The notes: generated from the letters alone by a model not told the origin. DNA of 42,863 nt from an uncultured Bacteroidales bacterium (GCA_900320545.1 ONSU01000019.1:1-42863); one strand, 5' to 3'; numbered from the stretch's first letter, positions 15,983 to 24,531 are shown. Program-made: numbers and translations.

Positions 15983-16552
15983 ATGAAACGTTTCCTCCTT
16001 CTGGCCGCCGCGGCGGTCGTGCTCGCATCCTGCGGCAGCAAGCAGTACACCTGGGAAGACCTGGTCTTCGACTATCCGGGCCTTTACGAGGTCAAACTCC
16101 CGGAGAATGACATCAACGACAATCCGAACCGTCACCTTTTCTTCGTGGAGGACGGGATCGACAGTTCACTTGATCTGATCTCCATCGAAATCTGGAAACA
16201 GGATCCCGACGAGCTGGCGGATGCGAGTGAGCCCGAACTCGGAGAATTTCTTGCCGAGAGCGCTTTTGACGAGATTACGATGATGGCCCTGGAGGACAAG
16301 GATTTCCAGTTCTACGAGAAACCCGAATCCGTGGCGGACGTCAAAGTCTCCCACAATTCCACCACTGGCCAGATGGAGGCGCATACATATGCCAAAGGCC
16401 ATTGGAATGGGGAGGACCTTTACGTCGAGGCCAACTGTATGACCTTCGACGGACGTTACACGATAACGATGTACGCCCAGTCAAAAACGGAGAGTTATCT
16501 TAAGATGCTCACCGACATCTACCGCAGCGTCCACCTTGCGGAGGCCAAATAA
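15983..16552 (+). CDS. lipoprotein of unknown function
   Basis: 189 residues. The signal peptide ends in VLASC (Cys17). The mature part has no motif I recognise; it is acidic, with predicted mixed alpha/beta content (for example FDYPGLYEVKLPEN, LYVEANCMTFDGRYTITMYAQS). It lies between gcvH and gcvT on the opposite strand, splitting the glycine-cleavage genes. Its stop TAA (16550-16552) abuts the reverse stop of gcvT. A TTACTTTG sequence at 15935-15942 is a possible weak -7 box. No clear link to glycine metabolism beyond position. Confidence 0.75.
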   Translation: MKRFLLLAAAAVVLASCGSKQYTWEDLVFDYPGLYEVKLPENDINDNPNRHLFFVEDGIDSSLDLISIEIWKQDPDELADASEPELGEFLAESAFDEITMMALEDKDFQFYEKPESVADVKVSHNSTTGQMEAHTYAKGHWNGEDLYVEANCMTFDGRYTITMYAQSKTESYLKMLTDIYRSVHLAEAK

Positions 16553-17668
16553 TTACTTCTTGTAATTCGGCTTGTAGAATCGCTTCCCCGTCACTGTGGC
16601 GGGGAAGATTTTTTTGCGGATACGGACGAGGAGTTCCGTGCCGAGCGGCGCATAGCGGCTGTCGATCAGCGCGAAGGCGATGCTCTTGTCGAGGGTGATG
16701 GAATGGTAGCCTGTCGTGACAACGCCGATTTCCTCACCTGTCGGAAGCTCTACGGGATAGCCAGCGCGCGGAATGGCACGATCGTGGACCTCAAGCCCGA
16801 CGAGCTTGCGCGGCATCCCTTCCGCCTTCTGGGCGGCGAGGGCATCTCGGCCGATGAAAGCCTTGTCGAGTTTGCAGAACATCCCAAGACCTGCCATCAC
16901 AGGCGAAATCTCCTCGCTGAGTTCGTCGCCATAGAGCGGCAGACCGGCCTCGAAGCGGAGAGTATCCCGGCACCCAAGACCGCAGGGAGCGACGCCCGCT
17001 ACGATCAATTTATCCCACAGAGCCTGCGTCCCCTCGAGCGAAGTGTAAAGCTCAAAGCCATCCTCGCCGGTATAGCCCGTGCGACTGACGATGAGGCGCC
17101 TTCCGGCGAATTCGGTATTATAATAGGTATAGAATTCCAGCTCAGCGGCCTCCTTGAGGCCGAGCACTTCCACGACGGTCTTTTCGGCGAGGGGACCCTG
17201 CACGGCGATCTGGCCCCAGTCGGGGGATTCGTTCCGGACGGTGACCTGGAAGGCCTTTGCCTGCTTTTCAATCCAGGCAAAATCCTTGTCGATGTTGGCC
17301 GCGTTCACTACCAACAGGAAGTGATCCGGCTCGAACTCGCGATAGACCAGCAAGTCGTCAACGGTGCCTCCGTCCCGCTGGCACATCATCCCGTAGAGGA
17401 CCTTTCCCGGAGCGAATCCGCGGATCTCGTTGGTGAAAATATAGTTGACAAACGTCTCAGCCTCCGGTCCTTCCACGAAAATTTCGCCCATATGGGAGAC
17501 ATCGAACATCCCAACCCGCTGCCGGACGGCATTGTGTTCTTCGATGATGGAAGTGTACTGAATGGGCATATCGAACCCGGCGAACGGGCTCATCTTCGCC
17601 CCGAGCGCAACGTGCCTGTCGTGCAGGCAGGTCAACTGAAGCGGAGCATTGGTTATCGGTTCTGACAT
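16553..17668 (-). CDS. gcvT: aminomethyltransferase (glycine cleavage T protein)
   Basis: 371 residues, standard length. It transfers the methylene group from lipoyl-GcvH to tetrahydrofolate and releases ammonia. Conserved parts are FAGFDMPIQY, the GMFDVSHMGE region, the folate-site stretch VDDLLVYR, SRTGYTGEDGFELY and the CGLGCRDTLRFEAGLPLYG segment. It is downstream of lplA on the same strand with a 108-bp gap that has an imperfect promoter (TATCTTCG on the minus strand), so it may be co-transcribed with lplA or separately expressed. Confidence 0.97.
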   Translation of the reverse strand: MSEPITNAPLQLTCLHDRHVALGAKMSPFAGFDMPIQYTSIIEEHNAVRQRVGMFDVSHMGEIFVEGPEAETFVNYIFTNEIRGFAPGKVLYGMMCQRDGGTVDDLLVYREFEPDHFLLVVNAANIDKDFAWIEKQAKAFQVTVRNESPDWGQIAVQGPLAEKTVVEVLGLKEAAELEFYTYYNTEFAGRRLIVSRTGYTGEDGFELYTSLEGTQALWDKLIVAGVAPCGLGCRDTLRFEAGLPLYGDELSEEISPVMAGLGMFCKLDKAFIGRDALAAQKAEGMPRKLVGLEVHDRAIPRAGYPVELPTGEEIGVVTTGYHSITLDKSIAFALIDSRYAPLGTELLVRIRKKIFPATVTGKRFYKPNYKK

Positions 17669-17775
17669 AAAAATGTGGTGTAATTAATCATTGTTTCGCG
17701 AAGATAATAAATATTCCGCTCTTCTCATAGCTTTTGTTCCGAAAACAGCTATTTGGCTCCGGAAGTAAACAGCAA

Positions 17776-17800
17776 GTCATTCCGGACTTGATCCGGAATC
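17776..17800. repeat. short palindromic repeat ending lplA (copy 1 of 3)
   Basis: A 25-bp palindrome; on the minus strand it reads GATTCCGGATC then AAGTCCGGAATGAC. It supplies the last codons and the TGA stop (17777-17779) of lplA. Similar copies lie inside the DUF819 gene and hutI. It resembles short palindromes scattered through many bacterial genomes. Confidence 0.7.
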
Positions 17801-18445
17801 TTCGAGCCAGAAGGTAAGGCGCTCCAGAAAGCCGTGGAGATCCAGCGGGCGGCCGGCGGCGGCGAGGAGGGGGCGGAGGTTGGCGACGCGGGAGCGGACG
17901 GAGGCGACGCCGTGCCGGCCGAGCTTTTCCGCGGAGGGCGTAATGGCCCGCTCAAGTATGTCGAAGTCGACATCAAACAGCAGCGTGCCGTGCACGATGT
18001 CGGCGGTTGGGGTCTTGCAGTAAGCGTTGCCGGAGACCTTGCGGCCGTCTACGAGGATGTCGTTGCGGCCGGATACCTCGGCAGCAAGTCCGAGGCTCCG
18101 GAGGAAGCCGGCGATGCGCTCCATCTGGCGGGGAAACACTTCTTCCACGGGGCCCGGGCGGACAATCATCGAAACCATCACATTCCCTGGATCGGAATAC
18201 ACGCACCCTCCCCCGCTCTTTCGCTGCACCACGGCAATCCCCTTCTCCCGGCAGAAATCCAGGTTAACCTCCTGCTCCGCCACCTGATTGCGGCCGTAAA
18301 TCACTGTCGGGGGCGACTGCCAGACCATAAACAGGCCGGCTTGCTGCTGCTCATCAGCCATCTCCGCAAAATGGGCCGCCAGCGCCTGCTCAGCGTCCAG
18401 ATACGCCTGCAGCGGCAAGCCGGGAGCTATGTCTATTCGGTACAT
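17777..18445 (-). CDS. lplA: lipoate-protein ligase family protein
   Basis: 222 residues from the chosen ATG. It is a cofactor-transferase (BPL/LplA/LipB) domain: VIYGRNQ, RKSGGGCVYSDPGN (75-88), DGRKVSGNAY with Lys136, and HGTLLFDVD. It attaches lipoate to acceptor proteins, and GcvH is the likely target. The start is set at 18445 because a TAAATTTG -7 box lies at 18451-18458; a longer frame to 18556 would cross the promoter and hairpins. It is shorter than full-length LplA and seems to lack the C-terminal accessory domain. The C-terminal residues EDSGSSPE and the stop come from a palindromic repeat. Confidence 0.88.
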   Translation of the reverse strand: MYRIDIAPGLPLQAYLDAEQALAAHFAEMADEQQQAGLFMVWQSPPTVIYGRNQVAEQEVNLDFCREKGIAVVQRKSGGGCVYSDPGNVMVSMIVRPGPVEEVFPRQMERIAGFLRSLGLAAEVSGRNDILVDGRKVSGNAYCKTPTADIVHGTLLFDVDFDILERAITPSAEKLGRHGVASVRSRVANLRPLLAAAGRPLDLHGFLERLTFWLEDSGSSPE

Positions 18446-18450
18446 CAGCG

Positions 18451-18458
18451 CAAATTTA
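18451..18458 (-). promoter_or_regulatory. lplA promoter, -7 box TAAATTTG
   Basis: TAAATTTG on the minus strand, 5 bp before the lplA ATG, implying a very short leader. It is one of two divergent promoters flanking the twin-hairpin element. Confidence 0.55.
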
Positions 18459-18475
18459 CAAAGAATTTTCGACGA

Positions 18476-18569
18476 ACTGCGCCCAATCGTGCAGCCGGAC
18501 GCACGATTAGGTACGAAAAATGGCCAAATCCGCACCCAATCATGCAAGCAATGCACGATTAGGCGCAGT
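18476..18569. repeat. twin-hairpin element with four AATCGTGC-type half-sites
   Basis: Two hairpins, CCCAATCGTGC / GCACGATTAGG (18482-18492, 18501-18511) and CCCAATCATGC / GCACGATTAGG (18535-18545, 18553-18563), are enclosed by an outer inverted repeat ACTGCGCC (18476-18483) / GGCGCAGT (18562-18569). It sits exactly between the divergent promoters of lplA and the lipoprotein at 18641. It could be a tandem repressor operator or a REP-like repeat pair. Confidence 0.65.
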
Positions 18570-18606
18570 CAAACAGTGAGAATTTGTGGAATTCGGGAAG
18601 GTTTCG

Positions 18607-18614
18607 TATATTTG
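18607..18614 (+). promoter_or_regulatory. promoter of the lipoprotein-permease-porin-ftcD operon
   Basis: TATATTTG preceded 20 bp upstream by TTTG (18583-18586), a full Bacteroidota consensus. The leader is about 20 nt. Confidence 0.7.
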
Positions 18615-18640
18615 GGCAAGTTTAATAAATCTCGCAAATT

Positions 18641-19042
18641 ATGAGAAAGTGGATCTTTATGGCGGCAGCCCTCATCGCAACGCTGGCCGCGGTTTCCTGC
18701 GAAAAAGAAAAAATGGGTGACCGCCTGCTTGGTTCCTGGACCCTGGATCATCGGTCCGTTAACGGCATCAGCGATATGCCTGAAGGGGAAGTAACCGTCA
18801 CATTCTACAACGACGGGACAATGACCTGGAATTCCACCCCGTACACCTGGACGGTGAAAGGCAAAAAACTGACGTTGACCCCCGTTCCGACCAAGATGTT
18901 GGACCCGAACCCCCTTACGATCACCATCGACCATATCGCTCAGGAGGGAAAGGATACATTTTTATCCTGGCATTACAGCGATTACGGGGATAATTTCCGC
19001 GAGGAGTATCATTTTATCGGCATCGTTGATTTACCCAAATGA
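18641..19042 (+). CDS. lipocalin-like small lipoprotein
   Basis: 133 residues. The signal peptide ends in AAVSC (Cys20). The remainder (LLGSWTLDHRSVNGISDMP, VTVTFYNDGTMTWNSTPYTWTVKGKKLTL) has the look of a small lipocalin-like beta-barrel, frequent in Bacteroidota lipoproteins. It overlaps the start of the DUF819 permease by ATGA and is the first gene of an apparent operon ending in ftcD. Its role is unknown; the context suggests a helper in uptake or envelope handling. Confidence 0.75.
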   Translation: MRKWIFMAAALIATLAAVSCEKEKMGDRLLGSWTLDHRSVNGISDMPEGEVTVTFYNDGTMTWNSTPYTWTVKGKKLTLTPVPTKMLDPNPLTITIDHIAQEGKDTFLSWHYSDYGDNFREEYHFIGIVDLPK

Positions 19043-20211
19043 TCGTTAGCACGATTCTGCTTGCGCTGGTGTTTGTGCTGGCACCGGCTGGGGTAATGTG
19101 GGTCTGCCGGAAGGTGAGCTGGCTGGGGAAAATCGGCCCGGTGCTGATCCTGTACATCCTCGGCGTCATCATCGGCAATCTGGTCCACGTTCCCCATCAG
19201 GCCGAGCTGCAGGATATCCTTTCGAGCGCGGCGGTTCCGCTCGCGATTCCGCTGATGCTTTTTACCTGCACCTTCCGCCGGAGCGAAACCCGCAGCCAGC
19301 TGCTCGCGCTGATCACGGGCCTTCTCGCCGTCATCACGGCCGTCATCGCCGGCTATTTCATTTTCGGGAAGAATATCACCGACGCCCCCAAGATCGGCGG
19401 AATGCTGACGGGTGTCTATACCGGCGGCACCATCAATCTGGCCGCCCTCAAGACGATGCTGGGCGTGCCGGAGGAGACTTTCATTCTGATGAACTCGTAC
19501 GATATGCTCATCAGTTTCCTGTTCCTGACGTTTCTGCTGTCGTTCGGGATCAGGTGGTTCAGGAAGATTCTCGGGTCAAGCCCGAAAATGACGGAAATGT
19601 CAAGCGTGGAAACGGTGGAGGGAACAGGAACCGGACTGGCGGAAGGAAGCGAAACGTCCGACTACCGGCGTCTGTTCACGAAGGAAGGCCTCAAGGATGC
19701 CGGATTCCTGCTGCTGGCCGATATCCTGATCATCGGGATTTCGGCGGGCCTGGCGGTACTTGCCGGCGACGGATGGTTCATGACCGTGCTGATCCTGATG
19801 CTCACGACGCTCGGCATCGCGGCCTCGTTCTGGAAGCCGGTCAGAAGCCGCAGGGGCGGCTATGAGATCGGGATGTATCTGATCTATATCTTTTCGATTG
19901 TCGTCGCCTCGATGGCCGACCTCCAGGCCCTCGACTTCAAGGGCGGCGCCGCCCTTCTCGGCTACCTGAGTTTCGTCATCTTCGGCTCGCTCCTCATTCA
20001 GGTCATCCTGGCCAGAATCTTCCGGATCGACGCCGACACGATGATGATCAGCAGCGTGACCTATATCTGTTCCCCGCCCTTCGTGCCGATGATGGCCACC
20101 GCCATGAAAAATCCGCGGATCATCGCCGCGGGCCTTGCCATCGGGGTGGTCGGCTATGCGGCCGGCAATTACCTCGGATTCCTGATGGAGCGCCTCCTTT
20201 CGCTGTTCTAA
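19039..20211 (+). CDS. DUF819 family membrane permease
   Basis: 390 residues with about ten hydrophobic segments. The DUF819 family is recognised from GPVLILYILGVIIGNL, PLAIPLMLF, GGMLTGVYTGGTINLAALK and a closing block GVVGYAAGNYLGF. It is likely an inner-membrane transporter; the substrate of the family is not settled. The loop at about residues 176-185 (ILGSSPKMTE) is encoded by a palindromic repeat and sits in a low-complexity hydrophilic stretch (SVETVEGTGTGLAEGSE). It overlaps the upstream lipoprotein by 4 bp, and a porin starts 13 bp downstream. Its place before ftcD suggests import of histidine or a related compound, which is an inference. Confidence 0.82.
   Translation: MIVSTILLALVFVLAPAGVMWVCRKVSWLGKIGPVLILYILGVIIGNLVHVPHQAELQDILSSAAVPLAIPLMLFTCTFRRSETRSQLLALITGLLAVITAVIAGYFIFGKNITDAPKIGGMLTGVYTGGTINLAALKTMLGVPEETFILMNSYDMLISFLFLTFLLSFGIRWFRKILGSSPKMTEMSSVETVEGTGTGLAEGSETSDYRRLFTKEGLKDAGFLLLADILIIGISAGLAVLAGDGWFMTVLILMLTTLGIAASFWKPVRSRRGGYEIGMYLIYIFSIVVASMADLQALDFKGGAALLGYLSFVIFGSLLIQVILARIFRIDADTMMISSVTYICSPPFVPMMATAMKNPRIIAAGLAIGVVGYAAGNYLGFLMERLLSLF
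19566..19592. repeat. short palindromic repeat inside the DUF819 gene (copy 2 of 3)
   Basis: A 27-bp palindrome GATTCTCGGGTC + AAGCCCGAAAATGAC read in frame as ILGSSPKMT. It has the same layout as the copies at 17776 and 28575 but is 2 bp longer. It falls in a hydrophilic loop, where an insertion would be tolerated. Confidence 0.6.
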
Positions 20212-20224
20212 ACCCTCCCCGCCC

Positions 20225-21532
20225 ATGAAAAAACCGCTTCTCATCTTCCTGCTGCTGACCGCCCTCACCGGGCTGCAGGCTCAGGACCGGCCCGATTCCC
20301 TGAAAAAAAACACGCTGACCATCGACCTTGACTTCCTGACACGCGGCGAGGTCCGTGGCGGCGGACTCACATACGGCGATGACACCAAACCCGATTTCGC
20401 CGCCTTCATCCTGGAACGGACCCTGCTCGGCATCGGCTATGAGCGATCCTTCCTCTCGGCCCGCGTCACCGCCCAGCACAGCGGTACCTGGGGCAATAAC
20501 GACAACAGTTTTTTCAGTCTCTACGAGGTATGGATCCAGCTCGCCTCCAGGAAAGGATTCTTCGCAAAAGTGGGACGGCAGGACATTTCCTACGACGACC
20601 AGCGCATCTTCGGCTCCGACGACTGGGCGATGACGGCCCGTTCCCACGACGCGCTCCGGCTCGGATACGAGGGCCACGGGCACAAACTGCACCTGATCGG
20701 CGCCTACAACCAGAACCTCGCCAACATCGCGGGCGGCACCTACTACAAAGGCGGCCTCCAGCCCTACAAATCGATGGCGGCGCTGTGGTATCATTACGAC
20801 GTTCCCAAAACCGATTTCGGCTTCTCCGTGCTCTTTATGGACGCCGGCATGCAGGGCGGCGAGCAGGATGAGAGTGAAAAGGTCTGGCATCAGCAGCTCG
20901 CCGGCGCCTACCTGGCCTATACCCCGGCGAAATGGTCGGCCGAAGCCGCCTATTACCATCAGTTCGGCAGAGAAGAGCACGGCCTCCCGGTCAACGCCTT
21001 TATGGCGAGCGCCAAATTTACCTGCACTCCGGAGAGGCACTGGACCGTCACGGCCGGCTACGATTATCTGAGCGGCGACAAAGACTTCGCCACCCCTGTC
21101 GGCGGCACCATCGGCCTCACCCGCCACGAGGTCATCCGCGGATTCAGTTCGCTCTACGGCTCGCATCACAAATTCTACGGCGCGATGGATTTCTTCTACC
21201 TGACCACCTACGTGGGCGGATTCACCCCCGGCCTGCAGAACGCCTACGCCGGACTCCGATGGACCTTCAAGGAGAAGCACTCGGTAAGCGCCTCCTATCA
21301 CTTCCTGGCGACGGGCACCAAGCTCCGCAATGCCGATATGCCGCTCGGGCACGAACTGGAAGTCGCGGCTTCCTTCCAGCTCTTCCGCGACTGCAAACTC
21401 AGTTTCGGCTATTCCTTCATGAAGGGTACCGATACGATGACGGTCCTCAAAAAAACGGCGGACCGCCGCGAACTCCACTGGGGCTGGCTGATGCTGACCG
21501 TCGCCCCCCGGATTTTTACAGGAAAATGGTAA
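20225..21532 (+). CDS. alginate-export-type outer-membrane porin
   Basis: 435 residues. A signal peptide (MKKPLLIFLLLTALTGLQAQ) is followed by a beta-barrel with the AlgE/alginate_exp signature FAKVGRQDISYDDQRIFGSDDW and many aromatic strands to a C-terminal FTGKW. Family members form monomeric outer-membrane channels; despite the name most are not for alginate. It follows the DUF819 permease by 13 bp and precedes ftcD by 15 bp, so it probably gives outer-membrane passage for the same substrate. The substrate is not determined. Confidence 0.85.
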   Translation: MKKPLLIFLLLTALTGLQAQDRPDSLKKNTLTIDLDFLTRGEVRGGGLTYGDDTKPDFAAFILERTLLGIGYERSFLSARVTAQHSGTWGNNDNSFFSLYEVWIQLASRKGFFAKVGRQDISYDDQRIFGSDDWAMTARSHDALRLGYEGHGHKLHLIGAYNQNLANIAGGTYYKGGLQPYKSMAALWYHYDVPKTDFGFSVLFMDAGMQGGEQDESEKVWHQQLAGAYLAYTPAKWSAEAAYYHQFGREEHGLPVNAFMASAKFTCTPERHWTVTAGYDYLSGDKDFATPVGGTIGLTRHEVIRGFSSLYGSHHKFYGAMDFFYLTTYVGGFTPGLQNAYAGLRWTFKEKHSVSASYHFLATGTKLRNADMPLGHELEVAASFQLFRDCKLSFGYSFMKGTDTMTVLKKTADRRELHWGWLMLTVAPRIFTGKW

Positions 21533-21547
21533 AATGAAATAATACTT

Positions 21548-23236
21548 ATGAAACGACTTGTTGAATGTGTTCCCAACTACAGTGAGGGAAGAGACCGGAA
21601 AATCATCGATGCCATCGTTGCCGCGATCGCGGAAGTGGAGGGCGTGAAAGTGCTGGACGTGGATCCCGGAGCGGCGACAAACCGGACCGTGGTGACCTTC
21701 GTGGGCGCCCCGGAACCGGTCTGCGAGGCCGCCTTCCAGGGGGCGAAGAAAGCGCAGGAACTGATCGATATGCGGCGCCATCACGGGGCCCATCCCCGGA
21801 GCGGAGCGACGGATGTCCTTCCGCTGATTCCCGTAGCCGGCATCACGCTGGAGGAATGCGCCGCGCTGGCCCGGGGGCTGGCCGAAAGGATGTTCACCGA
21901 ACTCGACATCCCCTGCTACTGCTATGAGGCCGCCGCTTTCAGGCCCGAACGCCGCAATCTCGCGGTCTGTCGTGCCGGAGAATACGAGGCCCTGCCCGAA
22001 AAAATGGCCGACCCGGAGCGGAAGCCCGATTTCGGCGGCGCCTGGAACGAGACCGTCGCCCGGTGCGGCGCGTCCAATGTGGGAGCCCGCAACTTCCTCA
22101 TCGCCGTCAATTTCAACCTCAATACCACCTCCACACGCCGGGCCAACGCCATCGCCTTCGACGTCCGTGAAAAAGGCCGCAAGGCGCGGGAGGGCGGACG
22201 GCTGGACGGCGCGCTTCTCAAGGACGCCGAGGGGAAGCAGATCTGGATTCCCGGCACCCTGAAGGGCTGCAAGGCCATCGGCTGGTACATCGAGGAATAC
22301 GGCATCGCTCAGGTTTCGATGAATATCACCGACATTGACGCCACTCCCCTGCATGTGGCTTTCGAGGAAGTTTCAAGAGCCGCCGCGGCCCGCGGCCTGC
22401 GCGTGACGGGTACGGAGATCGTCGGCCTGGTGCCGAAACGCGTGCTGATCGAAGCCGGACGCTTCTATTTGGCGCGGCAGCAGCGCTCACTGGGCATCCC
22501 GGAGGCGGAAATTGTCAAAATCGCCGTCAAATCGATGTCACTGGATGATCTGAAGCCGTTCGAGCCCCGCGAAAAAGTCATCGAATATCTCCTCGGAGAC
22601 GGGATTCCCGGTCCCCTGGCCGCGATGTCCGTCGCCGGATTCGCCCGGGAGACCGCGTCGGAATCCCCCGCACCGGGAGGCGGCAGCGTTTCCGCCGCGA
22701 TGGGTTCCTTCGGCGCCGCCCTCGCCACGATGGTCGCCAACCTCTCCGCCCACAAGCGGGGCTGGGACGACCGCTGGGAAGAATTCTCCGCCGTCGCCGA
22801 AAAAGGCCAGGCCGTCCTGGACGAACTGCTCGCCCTGATAGACGAAGATACGGCCGCCTTCAACCGGATTATGGAAGCGCTCGGGATGCCGAAAGGCAAC
22901 GAGGCCGAGAAGGCCGCCCGCTCCTCCGCGATACAGGACGCCACTCTTTATGCCGCCACAGTGCCTCTCAAGACGATGGAAGCGGCCTTGAAGGCGCTTC
23001 CGCTGGCCCTGGAAATGGCATCGAAAGGCAATCCCGCCTCGGCCTCCGACGCCGGCGTAGCGGCGCTTGCCGCCCGTGCCGCCATCCGCGGAGCGCATCT
23101 CAACGTCCGCATCAACGCCGCCGGACTCGCCGACAAGGCGCCCGCCGCTCCCCTCCTGGAGCGCGCCAAGGCCATCGAAGCCGAAGCCGCCGCCCTGGAA
23201 GCGAAGGTTCTGGAAGAAGTGGATAAAAACCTGTAG
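21548..23236 (+). CDS. ftcD: glutamate formiminotransferase / formiminotetrahydrofolate cyclodeaminase
   Basis: 562 residues, a bifunctional fusion. The N-terminal formiminotransferase domains (about 1-325) begin with MKRLVECVPNYSEGRD and include RHHGAHPRSGATDVLPLIP and VGARNFLIAVNFNL. The C-terminal cyclodeaminase domain (about 355-560) includes ASESPAPGGGSVSAAMG and ends in helical repeats. It moves the formimino group of N-formiminoglutamate to tetrahydrofolate and deaminates it to 5,10-methenyl-THF, the last step of this histidine pathway. It is the last gene of the lipoprotein-permease-porin operon and separated from hutUHI by a leftward glycosyltransferase. Confidence 0.97.
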   Translation: MKRLVECVPNYSEGRDRKIIDAIVAAIAEVEGVKVLDVDPGAATNRTVVTFVGAPEPVCEAAFQGAKKAQELIDMRRHHGAHPRSGATDVLPLIPVAGITLEECAALARGLAERMFTELDIPCYCYEAAAFRPERRNLAVCRAGEYEALPEKMADPERKPDFGGAWNETVARCGASNVGARNFLIAVNFNLNTTSTRRANAIAFDVREKGRKAREGGRLDGALLKDAEGKQIWIPGTLKGCKAIGWYIEEYGIAQVSMNITDIDATPLHVAFEEVSRAAAARGLRVTGTEIVGLVPKRVLIEAGRFYLARQQRSLGIPEAEIVKIAVKSMSLDDLKPFEPREKVIEYLLGDGIPGPLAAMSVAGFARETASESPAPGGGSVSAAMGSFGAALATMVANLSAHKRGWDDRWEEFSAVAEKGQAVLDELLALIDEDTAAFNRIMEALGMPKGNEAEKAARSSAIQDATLYAATVPLKTMEAALKALPLALEMASKGNPASASDAGVAALAARAAIRGAHLNVRINAAGLADKAPAAPLLERAKAIEAEAAALEAKVLEEVDKNL

Positions 23237-23239
23237 GGG

Positions 23240-24427
23240 CTATTTAACTCCGGCGTGTTCGTCAATCTCTTCCTGCAGCATCTGCTCGAAGAGTGTGACG
23301 GAACGTGACAGGGTGTAGTTTTTGGCCGCCTCGTGATAGCAGCCCTCCATGTAGCGGCGTTCGTTGGGATGGTCGAACCAGTAGTCCATCGCACGGGCAA
23401 GGTCCCCGGGGTCCCCGACTCTGAAAAGACTCCGTCCATCCAGCGCGAACTGGGGTGTTGCGCTGTTGTCGCTGTTCGAGATGACGGGCACCAGTCCGGT
23501 AGCGAAAGCCTCGATGCAGCTGATCGCCTCGCTCTCCATATCGGATGCGTGGATGTAAAGATCCGTTTCCAGCAGTTCCCGGATGAGTTCGTCCCGATCG
23601 ACGTAGATGAATTTCGGCGGATGATGAAGGGACTTCCCGAGTTCGACATAATGGTCGTATTCCGGGCCGCGGCCGGCAAAGACCAGCTGGATCCGGTCGC
23701 CATAGCGGGAGTATTGCAAAGCATTGATAATCACGTCCTGCCGCTTTTCTTGCGAGAGACGGCCGATCATCATCACTTTCAGGAGCCGTGTTTCGTCTTC
23801 CGATTCCACCCGGGGGGGCCGGCCGGCGATCTTTTTTTCCCCCGCCTCCAGGAAAGCGTCCTGGATGCCGTTGGAGATGACGTGGATCTTGGCCTTGTAT
23901 CCGCGGGCGGCAATCATATCGCCCATAAACTTCGAGGGGACATGGACGTGTCGCGCCCGGTTATAGACAAAGTAACGGAAACTCCGGTAGAAAATGTCGT
24001 TGAACCACCCCACTTTACCCATGCTGACGGAGGATGTAAGGTTCTCGGCCTGGATGTGGAAAGCCGCCGTGAAGGGCTTGCCGATCTCCTCGCAATATCC
24101 GATCGCTTCCACCGAGATGGCGAAAGGTACCAGGATATGCACGATATCCGCCCAGTCACAGGCCTCGTGGATCTTTTCCCGGTCGATCTTCGCAAAACTG
24201 AAATCGTGCTTGTCCATCAGGGACTGGAACACGGGCATGTGGAAACGCGGTGTCGTAAAATCGCCGTCTGTCAGGGTCAGTTGATAAGTGTCCGGCGTCG
24301 GCGAATCCCAGCAAAGCGCCTTTACTTCGTGTCCCCGCCGGCGAAGTTCCATGGAGAAACGCTGCGCCGAGATGGAAGTGCCGTTGTTGGTCGTGTAAAA
24401 ACTGTCGATTACGAATAGAATTTTCAT
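23240..24427 (-). CDS. GT4-family glycosyltransferase
   Basis: 395 residues, GT-B fold. The N-terminal part shows IDSFYTTNNGTSISAQRFSMELRRRGHEV; the C-terminal donor-binding domain shows MMIGRLSQEKRQDVIINAL, FAGRGPEYDHY and the EX7E-type motif in DMESEAISCIEAFATG. Similar enzymes add sugars to diacylglycerol or cell-surface glycans, but the acceptor cannot be read here. It interrupts the histidine genes on the opposite strand. A promoter TACCTTTG (24449-24456) lies upstream, with a Shine-Dalgarno-like GAGGAGGAG just before the ATG, unusual for this genome. Confidence 0.88.
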   Translation of the reverse strand: MKILFVIDSFYTTNNGTSISAQRFSMELRRRGHEVKALCWDSPTPDTYQLTLTDGDFTTPRFHMPVFQSLMDKHDFSFAKIDREKIHEACDWADIVHILVPFAISVEAIGYCEEIGKPFTAAFHIQAENLTSSVSMGKVGWFNDIFYRSFRYFVYNRARHVHVPSKFMGDMIAARGYKAKIHVISNGIQDAFLEAGEKKIAGRPPRVESEDETRLLKVMMIGRLSQEKRQDVIINALQYSRYGDRIQLVFAGRGPEYDHYVELGKSLHHPPKFIYVDRDELIRELLETDLYIHASDMESEAISCIEAFATGLVPVISNSDNSATPQFALDGRSLFRVGDPGDLARAMDYWFDHPNERRYMEGCYHEAAKNYTLSRSVTLFEQMLQEEIDEHAGVK

Positions 24428-24448
24428 ATCTCCTCCTCAAAAACACTG

Positions 24449-24456
24449 CAAAGGTA
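24449..24456 (-). promoter_or_regulatory. glycosyltransferase promoter, -7 box TACCTTTG
   Basis: The minus strand reads TACCTTTGCAG about 21 bp before the ATG at 24427. Confidence 0.55.
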
Positions 24457-24531
24457 CAAAAATACTTTCACTTTGTTACTTTTTTTATGCTTCCCGCGCA
24501 AAAACAGTTTGCTTAAACAAGATGCTTTTTG

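Noticed and set aside
17669-17776. Possible glycine riboswitch before gcvT or gcvH
   Set aside because: The 108 bp upstream of gcvT and the about 15-nt gcvH leader show no glycine aptamer motifs, and the gcvH leader is too short.
18446-18556. Longer N-terminus for lplA starting at 18556
   Set aside because: The extra 37 codons cover the -7 box and part of the twin hairpins and do not resemble ligase sequence.
18476-18569. CRISPR-like repeat array
   Set aside because: Only two units, each an imperfect palindrome with an outer closing repeat, no cas genes and no further spacing pattern.
20120-22354. 744-codon open frame antisense to the porin and ftcD
   Set aside because: It is opposite two clear genes with conserved motifs; its translation has no recognisable domain. 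High GC content makes such antisense frames common.
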